Part shown: in pieces, positions 33,037 through 42,154 of the stretch | Layout: each line of letters opens with the position of its first letter | How positions within the stretch are numbered: position 1 is the first letter of the stretch | NCBI RefSeq assembly: GCF_031846645.1 | Contig: NZ_JAVRHN010000003.1 | Coordinates: 248,001-312,000, forward strand | Length of the DNA stretch: 64,000 nucleotides | Origin: Autumnicola psychrophila | GTDB lineage: Bacteria > Bacteroidota > Bacteroidia > Flavobacteriales > Flavobacteriaceae | Direction of reading: 5' to 3' | Translations under genes and position numbers: made by a program | Notes under the pieces: generated by a model | The model's database searches: none | The model's input: only the letters and a program-made list of their open reading frames with translations | Told to the model about the DNA's origin: nothing

Positions 33037-33108
33037 AAATTCTGCTAAAGCATGAAAATAGCTTCAAAATACCTGTAAATATTGGTACTTTCAGAAAAAA
33101 CATAAACT

Positions 33109-34056
33109 ATGAATAAATTGAAATTCAGAAACGGCGACGAAATGGCCGCTATTGGGCTCGGTACCTGGAAATCTGATAAAGGTAAAGTAGGAGAAGCTGT
33201 AAAAATAGCATTAAACAACGGGTACAGACATATAGACTGTGCTGCAACTTATGGGAATGAAGCGGAAGTTGGGGAAGCTTTTTCAGAAATATTTTCAGAA
33301 GGAAAAATTAAACGTGAAGATGTCCATATTACTTCCAAATTATGGAACAATGCCCATAAAAAGGAGGATGTGATTCCGGCACTAAAACAAACTCTTAAAG
33401 ACCTACAGTTGGATTATCTGGATTTATATTTAATCCACTGGCCGGTTGCTTTTAAACCAGATGTTGCTTCCCCAAAAAGTGACGATGATTATCTGTCTCT
33501 GGAAGAAGCTCCAATTATAGAAACCTGGAATATGATGCTTGAAGCTAAAAAACAGGGTCTGGTAAAGCATGTGGGAGTTTCCAACTTCAGTATAACTAAA
33601 CTAAAAGATCTAATGGAAAAAACCGATGATATTCCTGAAATGAACCAGGTGGAACTTCATCCCTATCTTCAGCAAAATAAACTACTGGAGTTTTGTAAAG
33701 AAAACAATATAAATATTACCGCCTTTTCACCTCTTGGTAGTGGCGACAGACCAGACGGAATGAAAGCTGATGACGAACCTTCTTTGCTGGAAAATGAAGT
33801 TATAACGAAAATTGCCAAAAAGCATGATGCTTCCACCGGGCAGATTCTAATTAAATGGAGTGAACATCGTGGCACAGGTGTAATTCCTAAAAGTACCAAC
33901 GAAGGAAGAATAAAAGAAAACCTTGAAAGTGCTAACCTGGAACTGGATGAGCAGGACCTGAAGGAAATTACAGAGCTTGACCAGCATTTCAGATATGTAA
34001 CCGGAGAGTTTTTTGTTACCGAAGGAAATTCATATGAAAATATTTATGATGACTAA
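33109..34056 (+). CDS. Aldo/keto reductase
   Basis: 315 aa. The catalytic tetrad is visible: Asp in GYRHIDCAATYGNEAEVG, Tyr in the same segment, Lys in ITSKLWN and His in LYLIHWPVAF. The C-terminal half has the NADPH-binding IPKSTNEGRIKENLE. It reduces aldehydes or ketones with NADPH in the cytoplasm; the physiological substrate is unclear. It stands alone between a repeat cluster and a bidirectional terminator shared with rny. Confidence 0.93.
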   Translation: MNKLKFRNGDEMAAIGLGTWKSDKGKVGEAVKIALNNGYRHIDCAATYGNEAEVGEAFSEIFSEGKIKREDVHITSKLWNNAHKKEDVIPALKQTLKDLQLDYLDLYLIHWPVAFKPDVASPKSDDDYLSLEEAPIIETWNMMLEAKKQGLVKHVGVSNFSITKLKDLMEKTDDIPEMNQVELHPYLQQNKLLEFCKENNINITAFSPLGSGDRPDGMKADDEPSLLENEVITKIAKKHDASTGQILIKWSEHRGTGVIPKSTNEGRIKENLESANLELDEQDLKEITELDQHFRYVTGEFFVTEGNSYENIYDD

Positions 34057-34078
34057 TCTCCCGGAAAAAATTGAGCAT

Positions 34079-34113
34079 AAAAAATCCCGCAATAATTAGC
34101 GGGATTTTTTTAT
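34079..34113. terminator. Bidirectional terminator between aldo/keto reductase and rny
   Basis: aaaaaatcccgc and gcgggatttttt form a symmetrical stem around aataatta, with A- and T-runs on either side. It lies between two convergent genes and fits both. Confidence 0.9.
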
Positions 34114-34131
34114 TATGATACTCCAGAGGGA

Positions 34132-35694
34132 TTATTTTGCAATATTTACTGCTCTTGTTTCCCTTATTACCGTCACTTTTACCTGCCCCGGGTAAGTCAT
34201 GTCTGTCTGGATTTTCTGTGAAATTTCGAAAGACAGATTAGAGGCTTTTTCGTCATTAACCCTTTCACTTTCTACAATCACCCGCAATTCACGGCCAGCC
34301 TGGATAGCATAAGCTTTTTTCACTCCGCCAAAACCAAAGGCAATTTCTTCAAGGTCTTTTAAACGCTGAATATAAGAATCCAGCACCTGCCTCCTTGCAC
34401 CTGGTCTTGCACCACTAATAGCGTCACAAACCTGTACAATTGGTGACAACAGGGAAGTCATTTCCACTTCATCGTGGTGAGCTCCAATGGCATTACATAC
34501 TTCCGGTTTTTCACCATATTTTTCTGCCCACTGCATTCCTAGAATAGCATGCGGAACTTCTGTCTCTGTATCCGGCACTTTTCCGATATCGTGAAGAAGA
34601 CCGGCTCTTTTTGCCAGTTTTGGGTTTAAACCGAGCTCTGCTGCCATTACTCCGCACAACTTCGCAACTTCCCTGGAATGCTGAAGCAGGTTCTGACCAT
34701 AAGAAGAACGATACTTCATACGACCAATTACTTTAATCAATTCTGGATTTAATCCATGAATCCCAAGATCTATAACGGTACGCTTTCCGATATCGATAAT
34801 CTCTTCGTCTATTTGCTTGCGTGTTTTCTTTACGACTTCTTCAATACGCGCAGGATGAATCCTACCGTCTGTTACCAGTTTATGTAAGGATAGACGGGCC
34901 ACTTCCCTCCTAACCGAATCGAAGCAGGAAAGAATAATTGCTTCCGGAGTATCATCTACAATAATTTCTACACCGGTAGCGGCCTCGATAGCACGAATAT
35001 TCCGTCCTTCCCGGCCAATAATCCTACCTTTTACATCATCACTCTCCAGGTTAAAGACAGAAACGCAATTCTCTACCGCCTCTTCAGTACCAATTCTCTG
35101 GATTGTATTTATAATAATTTTCTTCGCCTCCTGTTGTGCAGTAAGCTTTGCTTCTTCCACAGTGTCCTGGATCATCGCCATGGCATCTGCTCTTGCGACA
35201 TCTTTTAAGGATTCTGTAAGCTGTGCCTTGGCATCTTCGGCAGAAAGTCCGGAAATAACTTCTAACTGCTGAACTTTGCTACTATGGAGCTTATCTATTT
35301 CTTCCTGCTTTTTCTCCAGATACGCCGTCCTGTGCTCGTAATCTGCTAATTTATCTTCAAGATCTTTGTTTAACTTTTTATTTTTGGCAACCTCTCCTGA
35401 AACCTGGGATTCCTTATCCCGGATACGCTTTTCTGCATCACCAATTTTCTTATCACGGCTAAGGATAACCTTTTCGTGTTCAGACTTAAGCTCAATAAAC
35501 TTTTCTTTTGCCTGAAGGATTTTGTCCTTCTTTATACTCTCCCCTTCGGCTTTTGCTTCTTTAATAATACTGGCAGCAGATTGCTCAGCATTTTTTATGG
35601 TTCCGGAAGCTCTTTTCCGCTCCATCGTTTTAGCAATTGCAAAACCAATAGCTATCCCCACCAGTCCCACAACGATCATTATAATTATTTCCAT
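34132..35694 (-). CDS. rny: Ribonuclease Y
   Basis: 520 aa. There is one N-terminal membrane helix (IIIMIVVGLVGIAIGFAIA), a long coiled coil to about residue 200, a KH RNA-binding domain (GRIIGREGRNIRAIEAATG) and an HD domain with AGLLHDIGKVPDTE. RNase Y is a membrane-bound endoribonuclease that starts mRNA decay. It lies downstream of zapA and a probable 6S RNA gene on the same strand, a layout common in flavobacteria. It ends at a bidirectional terminator. Confidence 0.97.
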   Translation of the reverse strand: MEIIIMIVVGLVGIAIGFAIAKTMERKRASGTIKNAEQSAASIIKEAKAEGESIKKDKILQAKEKFIELKSEHEKVILSRDKKIGDAEKRIRDKESQVSGEVAKNKKLNKDLEDKLADYEHRTAYLEKKQEEIDKLHSSKVQQLEVISGLSAEDAKAQLTESLKDVARADAMAMIQDTVEEAKLTAQQEAKKIIINTIQRIGTEEAVENCVSVFNLESDDVKGRIIGREGRNIRAIEAATGVEIIVDDTPEAIILSCFDSVRREVARLSLHKLVTDGRIHPARIEEVVKKTRKQIDEEIIDIGKRTVIDLGIHGLNPELIKVIGRMKYRSSYGQNLLQHSREVAKLCGVMAAELGLNPKLAKRAGLLHDIGKVPDTETEVPHAILGMQWAEKYGEKPEVCNAIGAHHDEVEMTSLLSPIVQVCDAISGARPGARRQVLDSYIQRLKDLEEIAFGFGGVKKAYAIQAGRELRVIVESERVNDEKASNLSFEISQKIQTDMTYPGQVKVTVIRETRAVNIAK

Positions 35695-35718
35695 GTAGTT
35701 AAAATTTATGTATAAAAA

Positions 35719-35882
35719 AAGCCTGTATTAGTTGTGTTTTGGATTAAACTCCTTAAAATCAAGTTTAGGGCTAACAAGCTGATCAAGAATCCGCTCAAAG
35801 GCGGCGCGCTTTTACAACTTAGACTCACCCTCTTTAAAGAATCCGTGTTGAGTTTATCAAAAAATCACTAATACAGGCAGTA
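35719..35882 (-). ncRNA. ssrS: Probable 6S RNA
   Basis: The 207-bp spacer between rny and zapA is bounded by a perfect 12-bp long-range stem: gcctgtattagt (35720-35731 region) and actaatacaggc (35867-35878 region). Read on the minus strand the second arm is followed by seven T residues, giving a 3' end. Inside are further helical segments and an open central region around gagcggattcttgatcag. Length near 160 nt, a single long closing stem and location next to zapA all fit 6S RNA, which binds the housekeeping RNA polymerase. Not verified against a covariance model. Confidence 0.7.
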
Positions 35883-35901
35883 ACCTATTTATTTAAAGAA
35901 C

Positions 35902-36195
35902 TTAATTCGCTAAATGACTCTGTAACAAATCATTAAGTGATTTCAATTTATCTTCTGCTTCAAGCATTTCGGCTGACTTATCTATGCCCTGCTGTTCAGT
36001 TTGAGCGGCAAACTGTAAGGCACACATAGCAAGTACATCCTGCTTATCTCTAACGGCATAACTCTGCTCAAATTGCTTGATCATAGCTTCGATTTTCTTT
36101 GCAGCCTTGCGCAGTCCTTCTTCCTGTTTTGGTTGAATGGTTAAAGGATACACACGATCTGCTATCGATATTTTGATCTTTAATTTGTCGGCCAT
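35902..36195 (-). CDS. zapA: Cell division protein ZapA
   Basis: 97 aa. The N-terminal strand-rich part (KLKIKISIADRVYPLTIQP) and the helix EEGLRKAAKKIEAMIKQFEQ lead into a C-terminal coiled coil (MCALQFAAQTEQQ, MLEAEDKLKSLNDLL). ZapA tetramers cross-link FtsZ protofilaments at the division ring. It is preceded after 9 bp by a ZapB-like coiled-coil gene on the same strand and followed by the 6S RNA candidate. Confidence 0.92.
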   Translation of the reverse strand: MADKLKIKISIADRVYPLTIQPKQEEGLRKAAKKIEAMIKQFEQSYAVRDKQDVLAMCALQFAAQTEQQGIDKSAEMLEAEDKLKSLNDLLQSHLAN

Positions 36196-36204
36196 TGCTT
36201 TTAA

Positions 36205-36516
36205 TTAGTCGGATAATTGAACAATACACTGGTCAATTTCCCTTATCAGACTATTTATCTTGAGCTTTGTTTCTCTTTTATAATCATTACTGCCCAGCAT
36301 CGCATTTGCAGCTTTTAAAGACTGAATACGCTCTCCGGAATTTTCCAGTTCCTTTTTTAAGGCCGCGTTTTCAGATTTAACAGTTGTCAATTCTTCCTGT
36401 AAAGAAGCCTGCAACTGCTTCAGAACTTCATATTTGTGAAGCAACTTGCTGATTCTATTTTCAAGACTATCAACTATTTCCGTTAATTCACTCATAAAAG
36501 CTGGATATGATGCCAA
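36205..36516 (-). CDS. Small coiled-coil protein, ZapB-like
   Basis: 103 aa, almost entirely one coiled coil: LENRISKLLHKYEVLKQLQ followed by ELTTVKSENAALKKELENSG, then a short tail with KLKINSLIREIDQCIVQL. Placement 9 bp upstream of zapA in the same operon suggests a division-ring partner like ZapB. Sequence alone does not prove this because coiled coils are low-information. Confidence 0.8.
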   Translation of the reverse strand: MASYPAFMSELTEIVDSLENRISKLLHKYEVLKQLQASLQEELTTVKSENAALKKELENSGERIQSLKAANAMLGSNDYKRETKLKINSLIREIDQCIVQLSD

Positions 36517-36616
36517 TCCCTACAAAGTTAGCATACCGTTTGAAATATCCCAATACTTTTAATTCTATTTTTATAAAAATCGTCTATCAACCTTAATAAA
36601 CTCAGGTAAAGCCATT

Positions 36617-36624
36617 TAATTTTG
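36617..36624 (+). promoter_or_regulatory. Possible -7 box for the M23 peptidase gene
   Basis: TAATTTTG fits TAnnTTTG and lies 51 bp upstream of the ATG at 36676, in the spacer divergent from the zapB-like gene. The -33 element is not clear. Confidence 0.4.
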
Positions 36625-36675
36625 CACGGACTTTGATTATCTTTATCCCGCTATGAATTTGCCTAAACAATTACT

Positions 36676-38364
36676 ATGAAACTTTATTATTTACTGATCT
36701 TCTTTGCAATATCACAGATTGCGAATTCTCAACCTAAAGTCCCCCAGGATTACTTTGAAAACCCACTTGATGTTCCCCTGGTGCTTTCAGGAACTTTTGG
36801 GGAATTAAGATCGAATCATTTCCACAGCGGTCTCGATATTAAAACGCAGCAACGGGAAGGCCTGGAAGTAAAATCTGCTGCGCCAGGCCATGTAAGCCGA
36901 ATTAAAATTCAGCATTATGGCTATGGGAAAGCACTGTACATCCAGCATCCAAACGGTTACACCACAGTGTATGGACACCTTCAAAGTTTTTCTCCGGAAA
37001 TTGAAGCCTTTGTTAAAAAGCAACAATATATAAATGAATCTTATGAAATTGAGCTTTTCCCTGAAGCGGGAGAACTTCAGGTTGAAAGTGGAGAGCTGGT
37101 AGCGTATAGCGGAAATACCGGCGGCAGCGGTGGACCTCATTTACACTTCGAAATTAGGGACGGCAGCCAAAGACCTATGAACCCAAAATTATTCGGAATT
37201 GAAATTCAGGATTCCAGAAAGCCTCTAATTAAAGGACTCTTTGCTTATCCAATGGACGAAGATTCCCATGTAAACCATTCCGCAGAGAGGCAGAAAATCA
37301 GGTTGATTCCGCTAAAAGATGGCACTTACACCACTGAGAAACTGAATGCCTGCGGGAAAATCGGTTTTGGGATTTCTACTGTAGATCAACAGGATATGGC
37401 TTCCAATCAAAATGGAGTTTATAAAATTGAAGCGAACTTAAATGGCGATAATGTTTTTCAGCTAAATTTCGATCGTTTTTCTTTTTCTGAAACGCGTCAC
37501 CTCAATCAATTAATAGATTATGAATATTATACCAATAACCGGTCACGGGTTCAGAAGCTATTTGTAGAGGAAAGTAATCCACTAAGTCTTTATGAAGATG
37601 TTCAATCTGAAGGAAGATTGGACATCCAGGACAGCCTGGATTACAATTATACCATCAAGGTGACCGATTTTGCAGGAAATGAAAGTGTTATAAGGGTTCC
37701 TATTCAGGGCGAGTTCACTGAAAGTATTCAGCCAAAGAAATTAGAAGAAACCGAATATTTTGTGCAGGCCGATCAGTCGTTTTCAACAGAACAAAATGGA
37801 ATTGACGTATATATTCCGAAGGGAAGTTTGTACCAGGACAAGTATCTGGATATTAGTTTTAATGGAGATATTGTGAACCTGCACAGGGACGATACTCCAA
37901 TACATCAAAATATCACGATTGGCTTTGATGTGAGTAAGTATGAACCGGCAGAAAAGGAGAAAATGTTTATTGCAAAACTTGGTTATGGGGATCGCCCCAG
38001 CTATTCTTCAACTTATAAAAAAGGAGATCGCTTTACTACCGGAATCAGGACATTTGGCAAATACACCCTGGCTTCAGATAATAATGCCCCATGGATAAGC
38101 CCGGTAAACTTTTCTGATGGCCAGTGGATTTCCAATAACAGCACTCTTAAGGTTAAAATAAGTGATGATCTTTCGGGAATACAAAGCTATCGCGCTACGG
38201 TAAATGGTAAATTTATCCTGATGGAGTATGAATATAAGGATAATATGCTAACCCACGATTTTAGCGACGGAGCTGTTACAGAGACAGAAAACAACTTTAA
38301 GCTGATTGTAACAGATAATGTTGGAAATACAAATACGTATGAAGCAAAATTCTTCAGAAAATAA
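36676..38364 (+). CDS. M23-family zinc metallopeptidase
   Basis: 562 aa. An export signal ends near QIANSQ. The LytM core is near the N-terminus: HFHSGLDIKTQ gives the His/Asp zinc ligands, VYGHLQSF the conserved His, and GGPHLHFEIRDG the HxH motif. The remaining 370 residues are beta-rich domains typical of Bacteroidota members, with SDDLSGIQSYRATVNG near the end. It probably acts in the periplasm on peptidoglycan cross-bridges. A repeat island begins directly after its stop codon. Confidence 0.92.
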   Translation: MKLYYLLIFFAISQIANSQPKVPQDYFENPLDVPLVLSGTFGELRSNHFHSGLDIKTQQREGLEVKSAAPGHVSRIKIQHYGYGKALYIQHPNGYTTVYGHLQSFSPEIEAFVKKQQYINESYEIELFPEAGELQVESGELVAYSGNTGGSGGPHLHFEIRDGSQRPMNPKLFGIEIQDSRKPLIKGLFAYPMDEDSHVNHSAERQKIRLIPLKDGTYTTEKLNACGKIGFGISTVDQQDMASNQNGVYKIEANLNGDNVFQLNFDRFSFSETRHLNQLIDYEYYTNNRSRVQKLFVEESNPLSLYEDVQSEGRLDIQDSLDYNYTIKVTDFAGNESVIRVPIQGEFTESIQPKKLEETEYFVQADQSFSTEQNGIDVYIPKGSLYQDKYLDISFNGDIVNLHRDDTPIHQNITIGFDVSKYEPAEKEKMFIAKLGYGDRPSYSSTYKKGDRFTTGIRTFGKYTLASDNNAPWISPVNFSDGQWISNNSTLKVKISDDLSGIQSYRATVNGKFILMEYEYKDNMLTHDFSDGAVTETENNFKLIVTDNVGNTNTYEAKFFRK

Positions 38365-38852
38365 TAGATGCTAAAAAATGGCAATTATCAACTCAAAGTT
38401 TTTGCCACGAATTCGCGAATAAGTTCTGAATTTTCTCTGCCCTTTTAGAACTTATGCAATATAAAAAGGCAATTATTGTGCTGTTATTTTTAGACCTCAC
38501 AGATTTTGAAAACCTGTGAGGTCTGCGCAGTGGTTGATTTTGGCACGCATCAAAAAATGACAATTTTTGGGCTGTAGAAAAACTTTTGTGCTTCTTAAAA
38601 TTGTAAATCTTCAGAAAATTAAGCCTCCAGGGTAGAGTTTTATGCTGCGGAAGAGGATAAAACCTACAAAAAGCGAAAATGGAATTAAAATAATCTTTTA
38701 AAGTTCTGAACTTCTAAAGCCTAACCATTAAAATGTCAATTTTCGCCCTTCGGTTTTTTTAGATCTCACAGTTTTTAAAAACTTTTGAGATCTGGCGTAA
38801 AGGCTGATTTCTGCCTGCCCTCAAAAATGGCAAATATCGACCTTCTGAAGAA
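38365..38852. repeat. Composite intergenic repeat island
   Basis: A 488-bp spacer with no gene. The motif AAAATGGCAATTTTCGACC in variant forms recurs five times in one direction (38373, 38463, 38552, 38730, 38823). After the second and fourth copies comes a long palindrome: agacctcacag...ctgtgaggtct (38492-38524) and agatctcacag...cttttgagatct (38761-38793). Both palindromes are followed by a related segment (tggttgattttggcacgcatc and aggctgatttctgcctgccctc) that runs into the next motif copy. The block therefore looks like two copies of a motif-palindrome-motif unit plus a spacer. Confidence 0.75.
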
Positions 38853-40001
38853 TTAAGCTTCTACAAATTCTTTTAGAACCTCCACAACAAAATCAATTTC
38901 TTCTGTGGTATTGTATTTCGAAAAACTAAAACGGATAGAAGGCTTTGCTAAATCTTCTTCAGATAAAAATGCGCTTAAAACATGAGATTCTTTGCTGCTT
39001 CCACTCTGGCAGGCACTTCCCTTTGAACAGGCAATCCCCTTTAAATCCAGCTGAAAAAGCAACATCAGTGCTTTTTCCGTAGAAACAGGGAGGCAGATGT
39101 TGATGAGCGTATAGGTACTGCTTTCAGGGTCTTCGCAATTACCATTGAATTTCACCCCCGGAATTTGACTCTTCAGGGCAGCGATGAAGTACTTCTTTAA
39201 AGCTAAAACTACAGCTTTTTCTTCTTCAAGTTGATCGTATGCAATTTTTATAGCTTCCTCCAGTCCTACAATATTGTGAACCCCTTCTGTCCCGGCACGA
39301 TGCCCCCGCTCCTGCTCTCCTCCAAAAATAAGCGGTTTTAATCCGCTGTTTTTCCTTACAAATGCAAATCCGACACCTTTTGGTCCGTGGAATTTATGAG
39401 CACTGGCGGCCAAGAAATCTACGGGAATCTCCTTCAGGTCGAGTTGATAATGTCCAACAGACTGTACTGTGTCTGAGTGAAAAAGGGCATTATTGGTCTT
39501 GCAAATTTCAGCTACTTTTTTAAGGTCAATTTTATTACCAATTTCATTGTTTACGTGCATTAAACTCACCAGCGTCTTTTCTTCCGAAACAGCCAATAAA
39601 TGCTCCAGATCCTCCAAAACGATATTGCCTTTCCCGTCCAGCTTTATATAATCCACTTTTATTCCATGAACTTTTTGCAACTGCTCCACGGTAAAAAGAA
39701 CTGCATGATGTTCTATCCTGGAAGTAATAATCCGCTTTACTCCAAGATCACGCACAGCACTGTTTAGCACGAGATTATCGGCTTCTGTGCCTCCCGAAGT
39801 GAAAATAATTTCAGATGCAGAAACGTTAAGTAAAGATGCGACTGTCTTTCTTGCCTGTTCAACTAAAGTTTTAGATGACCTACCATAACTATGAGTAGAT
39901 GAGGGATTTCCAAAATTTTCCTTCATCACTATGCTCATTCTATCAATGACTTTTCCCCTTATTTGGGTAGTTGCTGCTGAATCTAAATATACTTTTTTCA
40001 T
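38853..40001 (-). CDS. Cysteine desulfurase (NifS/IscS family)
   Basis: 382 aa from the ATG at 40001 (MKKVYLDSAATTQIRGKV). The PLP-binding Lys is in AASAHKFHGPKGVGF, the PLP-contacting His in SRIEHHAVL, and the catalytic Cys in CSKGSACQSGSSKESHVL. It removes sulfur from cysteine to give alanine and an enzyme persulfide, for iron-sulfur clusters or tRNA thiolation. No isc or suf gene is beside it, so the acceptor pathway is not shown. GSAC with a long loop is the group I (NifS/IscS) pattern. Confidence 0.93.
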   Translation of the reverse strand: MKKVYLDSAATTQIRGKVIDRMSIVMKENFGNPSSTHSYGRSSKTLVEQARKTVASLLNVSASEIIFTSGGTEADNLVLNSAVRDLGVKRIITSRIEHHAVLFTVEQLQKVHGIKVDYIKLDGKGNIVLEDLEHLLAVSEEKTLVSLMHVNNEIGNKIDLKKVAEICKTNNALFHSDTVQSVGHYQLDLKEIPVDFLAASAHKFHGPKGVGFAFVRKNSGLKPLIFGGEQERGHRAGTEGVHNIVGLEEAIKIAYDQLEEEKAVVLALKKYFIAALKSQIPGVKFNGNCEDPESSTYTLINICLPVSTEKALMLLFQLDLKGIACSKGSACQSGSSKESHVLSAFLSEEDLAKPSIRFSFSKYNTTEEIDFVVEVLKEFVEA

Positions 40002-40066
40002 GAGGTGCAAAAGTAGCGGATTTTAAATTATTTAAAAGAAGCTTCCGTAGAAATCTATATTTCCTC

Positions 40067-40074
40067 TACTTTTG
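40067..40074 (+). promoter_or_regulatory. Possible -7 box for the TSP3-like lipoprotein
   Basis: TACTTTTG fits TAnnTTTG 51 bp upstream of the chosen ATG at 40126. It supports that start over an in-frame TTG-type start at 40072, which would lie inside the promoter. Confidence 0.45.
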
Positions 40075-40125
40075 TTTTGGAACAGAAATTTAAAAGATTG
40101 CGTTCTGATTTTTAAAGTTTTGAAA

Positions 40126-41148
40126 ATGAAAAAATTTTTTGCCCTGATAATTTTTGGCTGTGTGATGATCGCGTGTGATAGTGGAGACATTATTGTGACA
40201 AGTTTTGATCTGGAAGACAGTCAGCTGCAACTTTGCGGACGTGAAACAAAAGTACTTTTCGCTACCAACAGCGAAGATGTATATGAATCTATGTCCCTCT
40301 TAGTTTCAGGAAATGAAATAAGCTCTGAAGTCAATGAATTAAGAACCCGTCCGGGATCTGTGGAAATACCGCTAAATAATACTAATCGACTGGTTTATCG
40401 CATCTATGATGATGCACTTCCTACTTCCGGCACCTATTTTTGTAGTGATATACCTCCCAGTGAACCACAAGTACTGGAAGAATACAATAGTTCCACCAGA
40501 GGAGTTATTTTAATTACCACCATTTTTCGTGATGAAACAAACGATGCTGACGCTGATGGCGATGGTGTTTCAAACTTAACAGAAGGTTTTGACCTGGAAA
40601 ATGGCGAACATCTGGATTCTGATAGCGATGGGATACCAGATTATCTGGATATAGATGATGATAATGACAACGTGCCAACGAGACTGGAAACAAATCCAGG
40701 CGGAGATCCTGTAGTTAATATAAATGACCGGGATTTTCGTGATACCGATGAAGACGGTATCCCAAACTTCCTGGATGCAGATGATGATGAAGACGGTTCA
40801 CCAACCAGAAATGAAGTTAATGAAGATAACAGAAGTACTCCAAATTTATATGTGAATGCGGCAAATATCCCATACTACCTTGACCGTCAAAATGCTATTT
40901 TTCTTGAAAATTCTATATTCCTGGAGAACGTAATCCAGAACAGGAGAATAAGAACGTATGTAGAACTAAGAGATTTTTCGCTGATAAAACAAGATGGTAG
41001 TGGAGAAGAAATTAAATTTGTTGAATATAACCTTGGCTTCTACGATGAATCTATTGCAGTTATCCTTACCAGAGGTGATGAGGAAGATGAGGGGAATGAA
41101 GAGGAACCTGAAGATGAGGATACAGAAGAAGGAGAAGAAACAAATTAG
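40126..41148 (+). CDS. Lipoprotein with thrombospondin type 3-like calcium repeats
   Basis: 340 aa from the ATG at 40126. The signal peptide ends at MIAC (Cys17). An N-terminal domain of about 120 residues precedes Asp-rich calcium-binding repeats of the thrombospondin-3 type: DADGDGVSNLTEGF, DSDSDGIPDYLDIDDDND and DTDEDGIPNFLDADDDED. The C-terminal tail is almost entirely Glu/Asp. It is probably surface-exposed and calcium-stabilised. Its stop overlaps the convergent Smr gene by 4 bp. Function unknown. Confidence 0.82.
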   Translation: MKKFFALIIFGCVMIACDSGDIIVTSFDLEDSQLQLCGRETKVLFATNSEDVYESMSLLVSGNEISSEVNELRTRPGSVEIPLNNTNRLVYRIYDDALPTSGTYFCSDIPPSEPQVLEEYNSSTRGVILITTIFRDETNDADADGDGVSNLTEGFDLENGEHLDSDSDGIPDYLDIDDDNDNVPTRLETNPGGDPVVNINDRDFRDTDEDGIPNFLDADDDEDGSPTRNEVNEDNRSTPNLYVNAANIPYYLDRQNAIFLENSIFLENVIQNRRIRTYVELRDFSLIKQDGSGEEIKFVEYNLGFYDESIAVILTRGDEEDEGNEEEPEDEDTEEGEETN

Positions 41149-41696
41149 TCACGCACATTCTGAAAAATATATACTTCAGTAGCACCAAGACCGTATTTTT
41201 TAAAATCAGCATCATAAAATTTCACATTGGCATAACGGCCAAAAAGATAATCAAGCTCAGCTTTTAAGACTCCTTCTCCAACTCCGTGGATAAAAACAAT
41301 TTTTTGTATTCTCTTTTCCATGGCAAATTCCAGCTGCCGCCGTGCTGTGTCTATCTGGATATCCAACATTTCATAATTGGATAAACCACGTGCAGATTTG
41401 GTAAGTTTATGGATATGCAGGTCGACCTCCATGGGAGGAGCATTTCGTTCTTTAGGTTTAATGCGCTGGCTGTTGTGCTTTCTCGGAACCTTTTTCTCTT
41501 CAAGAATTTGATTAAAATCCACATTTTCCTGAAAATCCTCTATGGGAGTTTCAATTTTTACAAGATCTGAGGCAGGGAACTCCATATTAAAACCCTCGCT
41601 AGTCTCAATCTCAATCATGTTTCCATTATTGCTTACCACGACACCTTCCAGGTTGTCATCCAGCACTTCAACTTTATCTCCTTTTCTAAAGTCCAT
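41145..41696 (-). CDS. Smr-domain protein (MutS2 C-terminal-like)
   Basis: 183 aa from the ATG at 41696. The N-terminal KGDKVEVLDDNLEGVVVS is a short beta-barrel-like domain as found before the Smr domain of MutS2, and the C-terminal Smr domain has EVDLHIHKL and the FIHGVGEGVLKAEL core (HGxG) ending with YGLGATEVYI. Smr domains nick or bind nucleic acids; stand-alone forms in Bacteroidota are uncharacterised. It is downstream of a small membrane protein gene on the same strand, 1 bp apart. Confidence 0.88.
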   Translation of the reverse strand: MDFRKGDKVEVLDDNLEGVVVSNNGNMIEIETSEGFNMEFPASDLVKIETPIEDFQENVDFNQILEEKKVPRKHNSQRIKPKERNAPPMEVDLHIHKLTKSARGLSNYEMLDIQIDTARRQLEFAMEKRIQKIVFIHGVGEGVLKAELDYLFGRYANVKFYDADFKKYGLGATEVYIFQNVRD

Positions 41697-41697
41697 G

Positions 41698-41901
41698 TTA
41701 CTCCTGATTTTCGTCTTCTTTATGATCATCCTTTGTTGCAGCCCAATGATTTGTGGCCCGGTAAAGGCCGATCATAATAATAATTAATCCTCCAATTTTA
41801 AAATATGGATGAGCGTTATCTGCAGCGATGGCGTAGATAAGGAGTCCGCCGCCGACTATTATCAATACCGTATTCAAAACCTGCGAATTCCTGTTGGTCA
41901 T
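41698..41901 (-). CDS. Small membrane protein (two helices)
   Basis: 67 aa. Two hydrophobic segments (LNTVLIIVGGGLLIYAIA and YFKIGGLIIIMIGLYRATN) form a hairpin, followed by a charged tail HKEDENQE. No family function known. It starts an apparent two-gene operon with the Smr gene, 1 bp apart. Confidence 0.7.
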   Translation of the reverse strand: MTNRNSQVLNTVLIIVGGGLLIYAIAADNAHPYFKIGGLIIIMIGLYRATNHWAATKDDHKEDENQE

Positions 41902-42036
41902 ATTTTTTATTCTGAAATAGCTTGTTGCTTATAAAACTTTTACAAAGTTATAAGTAAATAATTTTATGAAGCTGAGAAAATGTTTAAATAAAATTATTTC
42001 AAAATATATTTCAATAAAATAGATAATTAGGAGAAA

Positions 42037-42058
42037 AGATGTCGGGGTTCCGACATCT
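42037..42058. terminator. Hairpin, possible terminator of the 54-aa gene
   Basis: agatgtcgg and ccgacatct form a perfect 9-bp stem around ggtt. On the minus strand a short T-run (four) follows. It lies about 100 bp beyond the stop codon of the small gene at 42155-42319. Confidence 0.5.
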
Positions 42059-42154
42059 TAAATGATTGAAAATTAAATATATATACTATTATTGCCTAGA
42101 ACGGTAAACTCTATATCTAAGGAAAGTTCCGCTATGGGTAATTGATCCTCAGAT

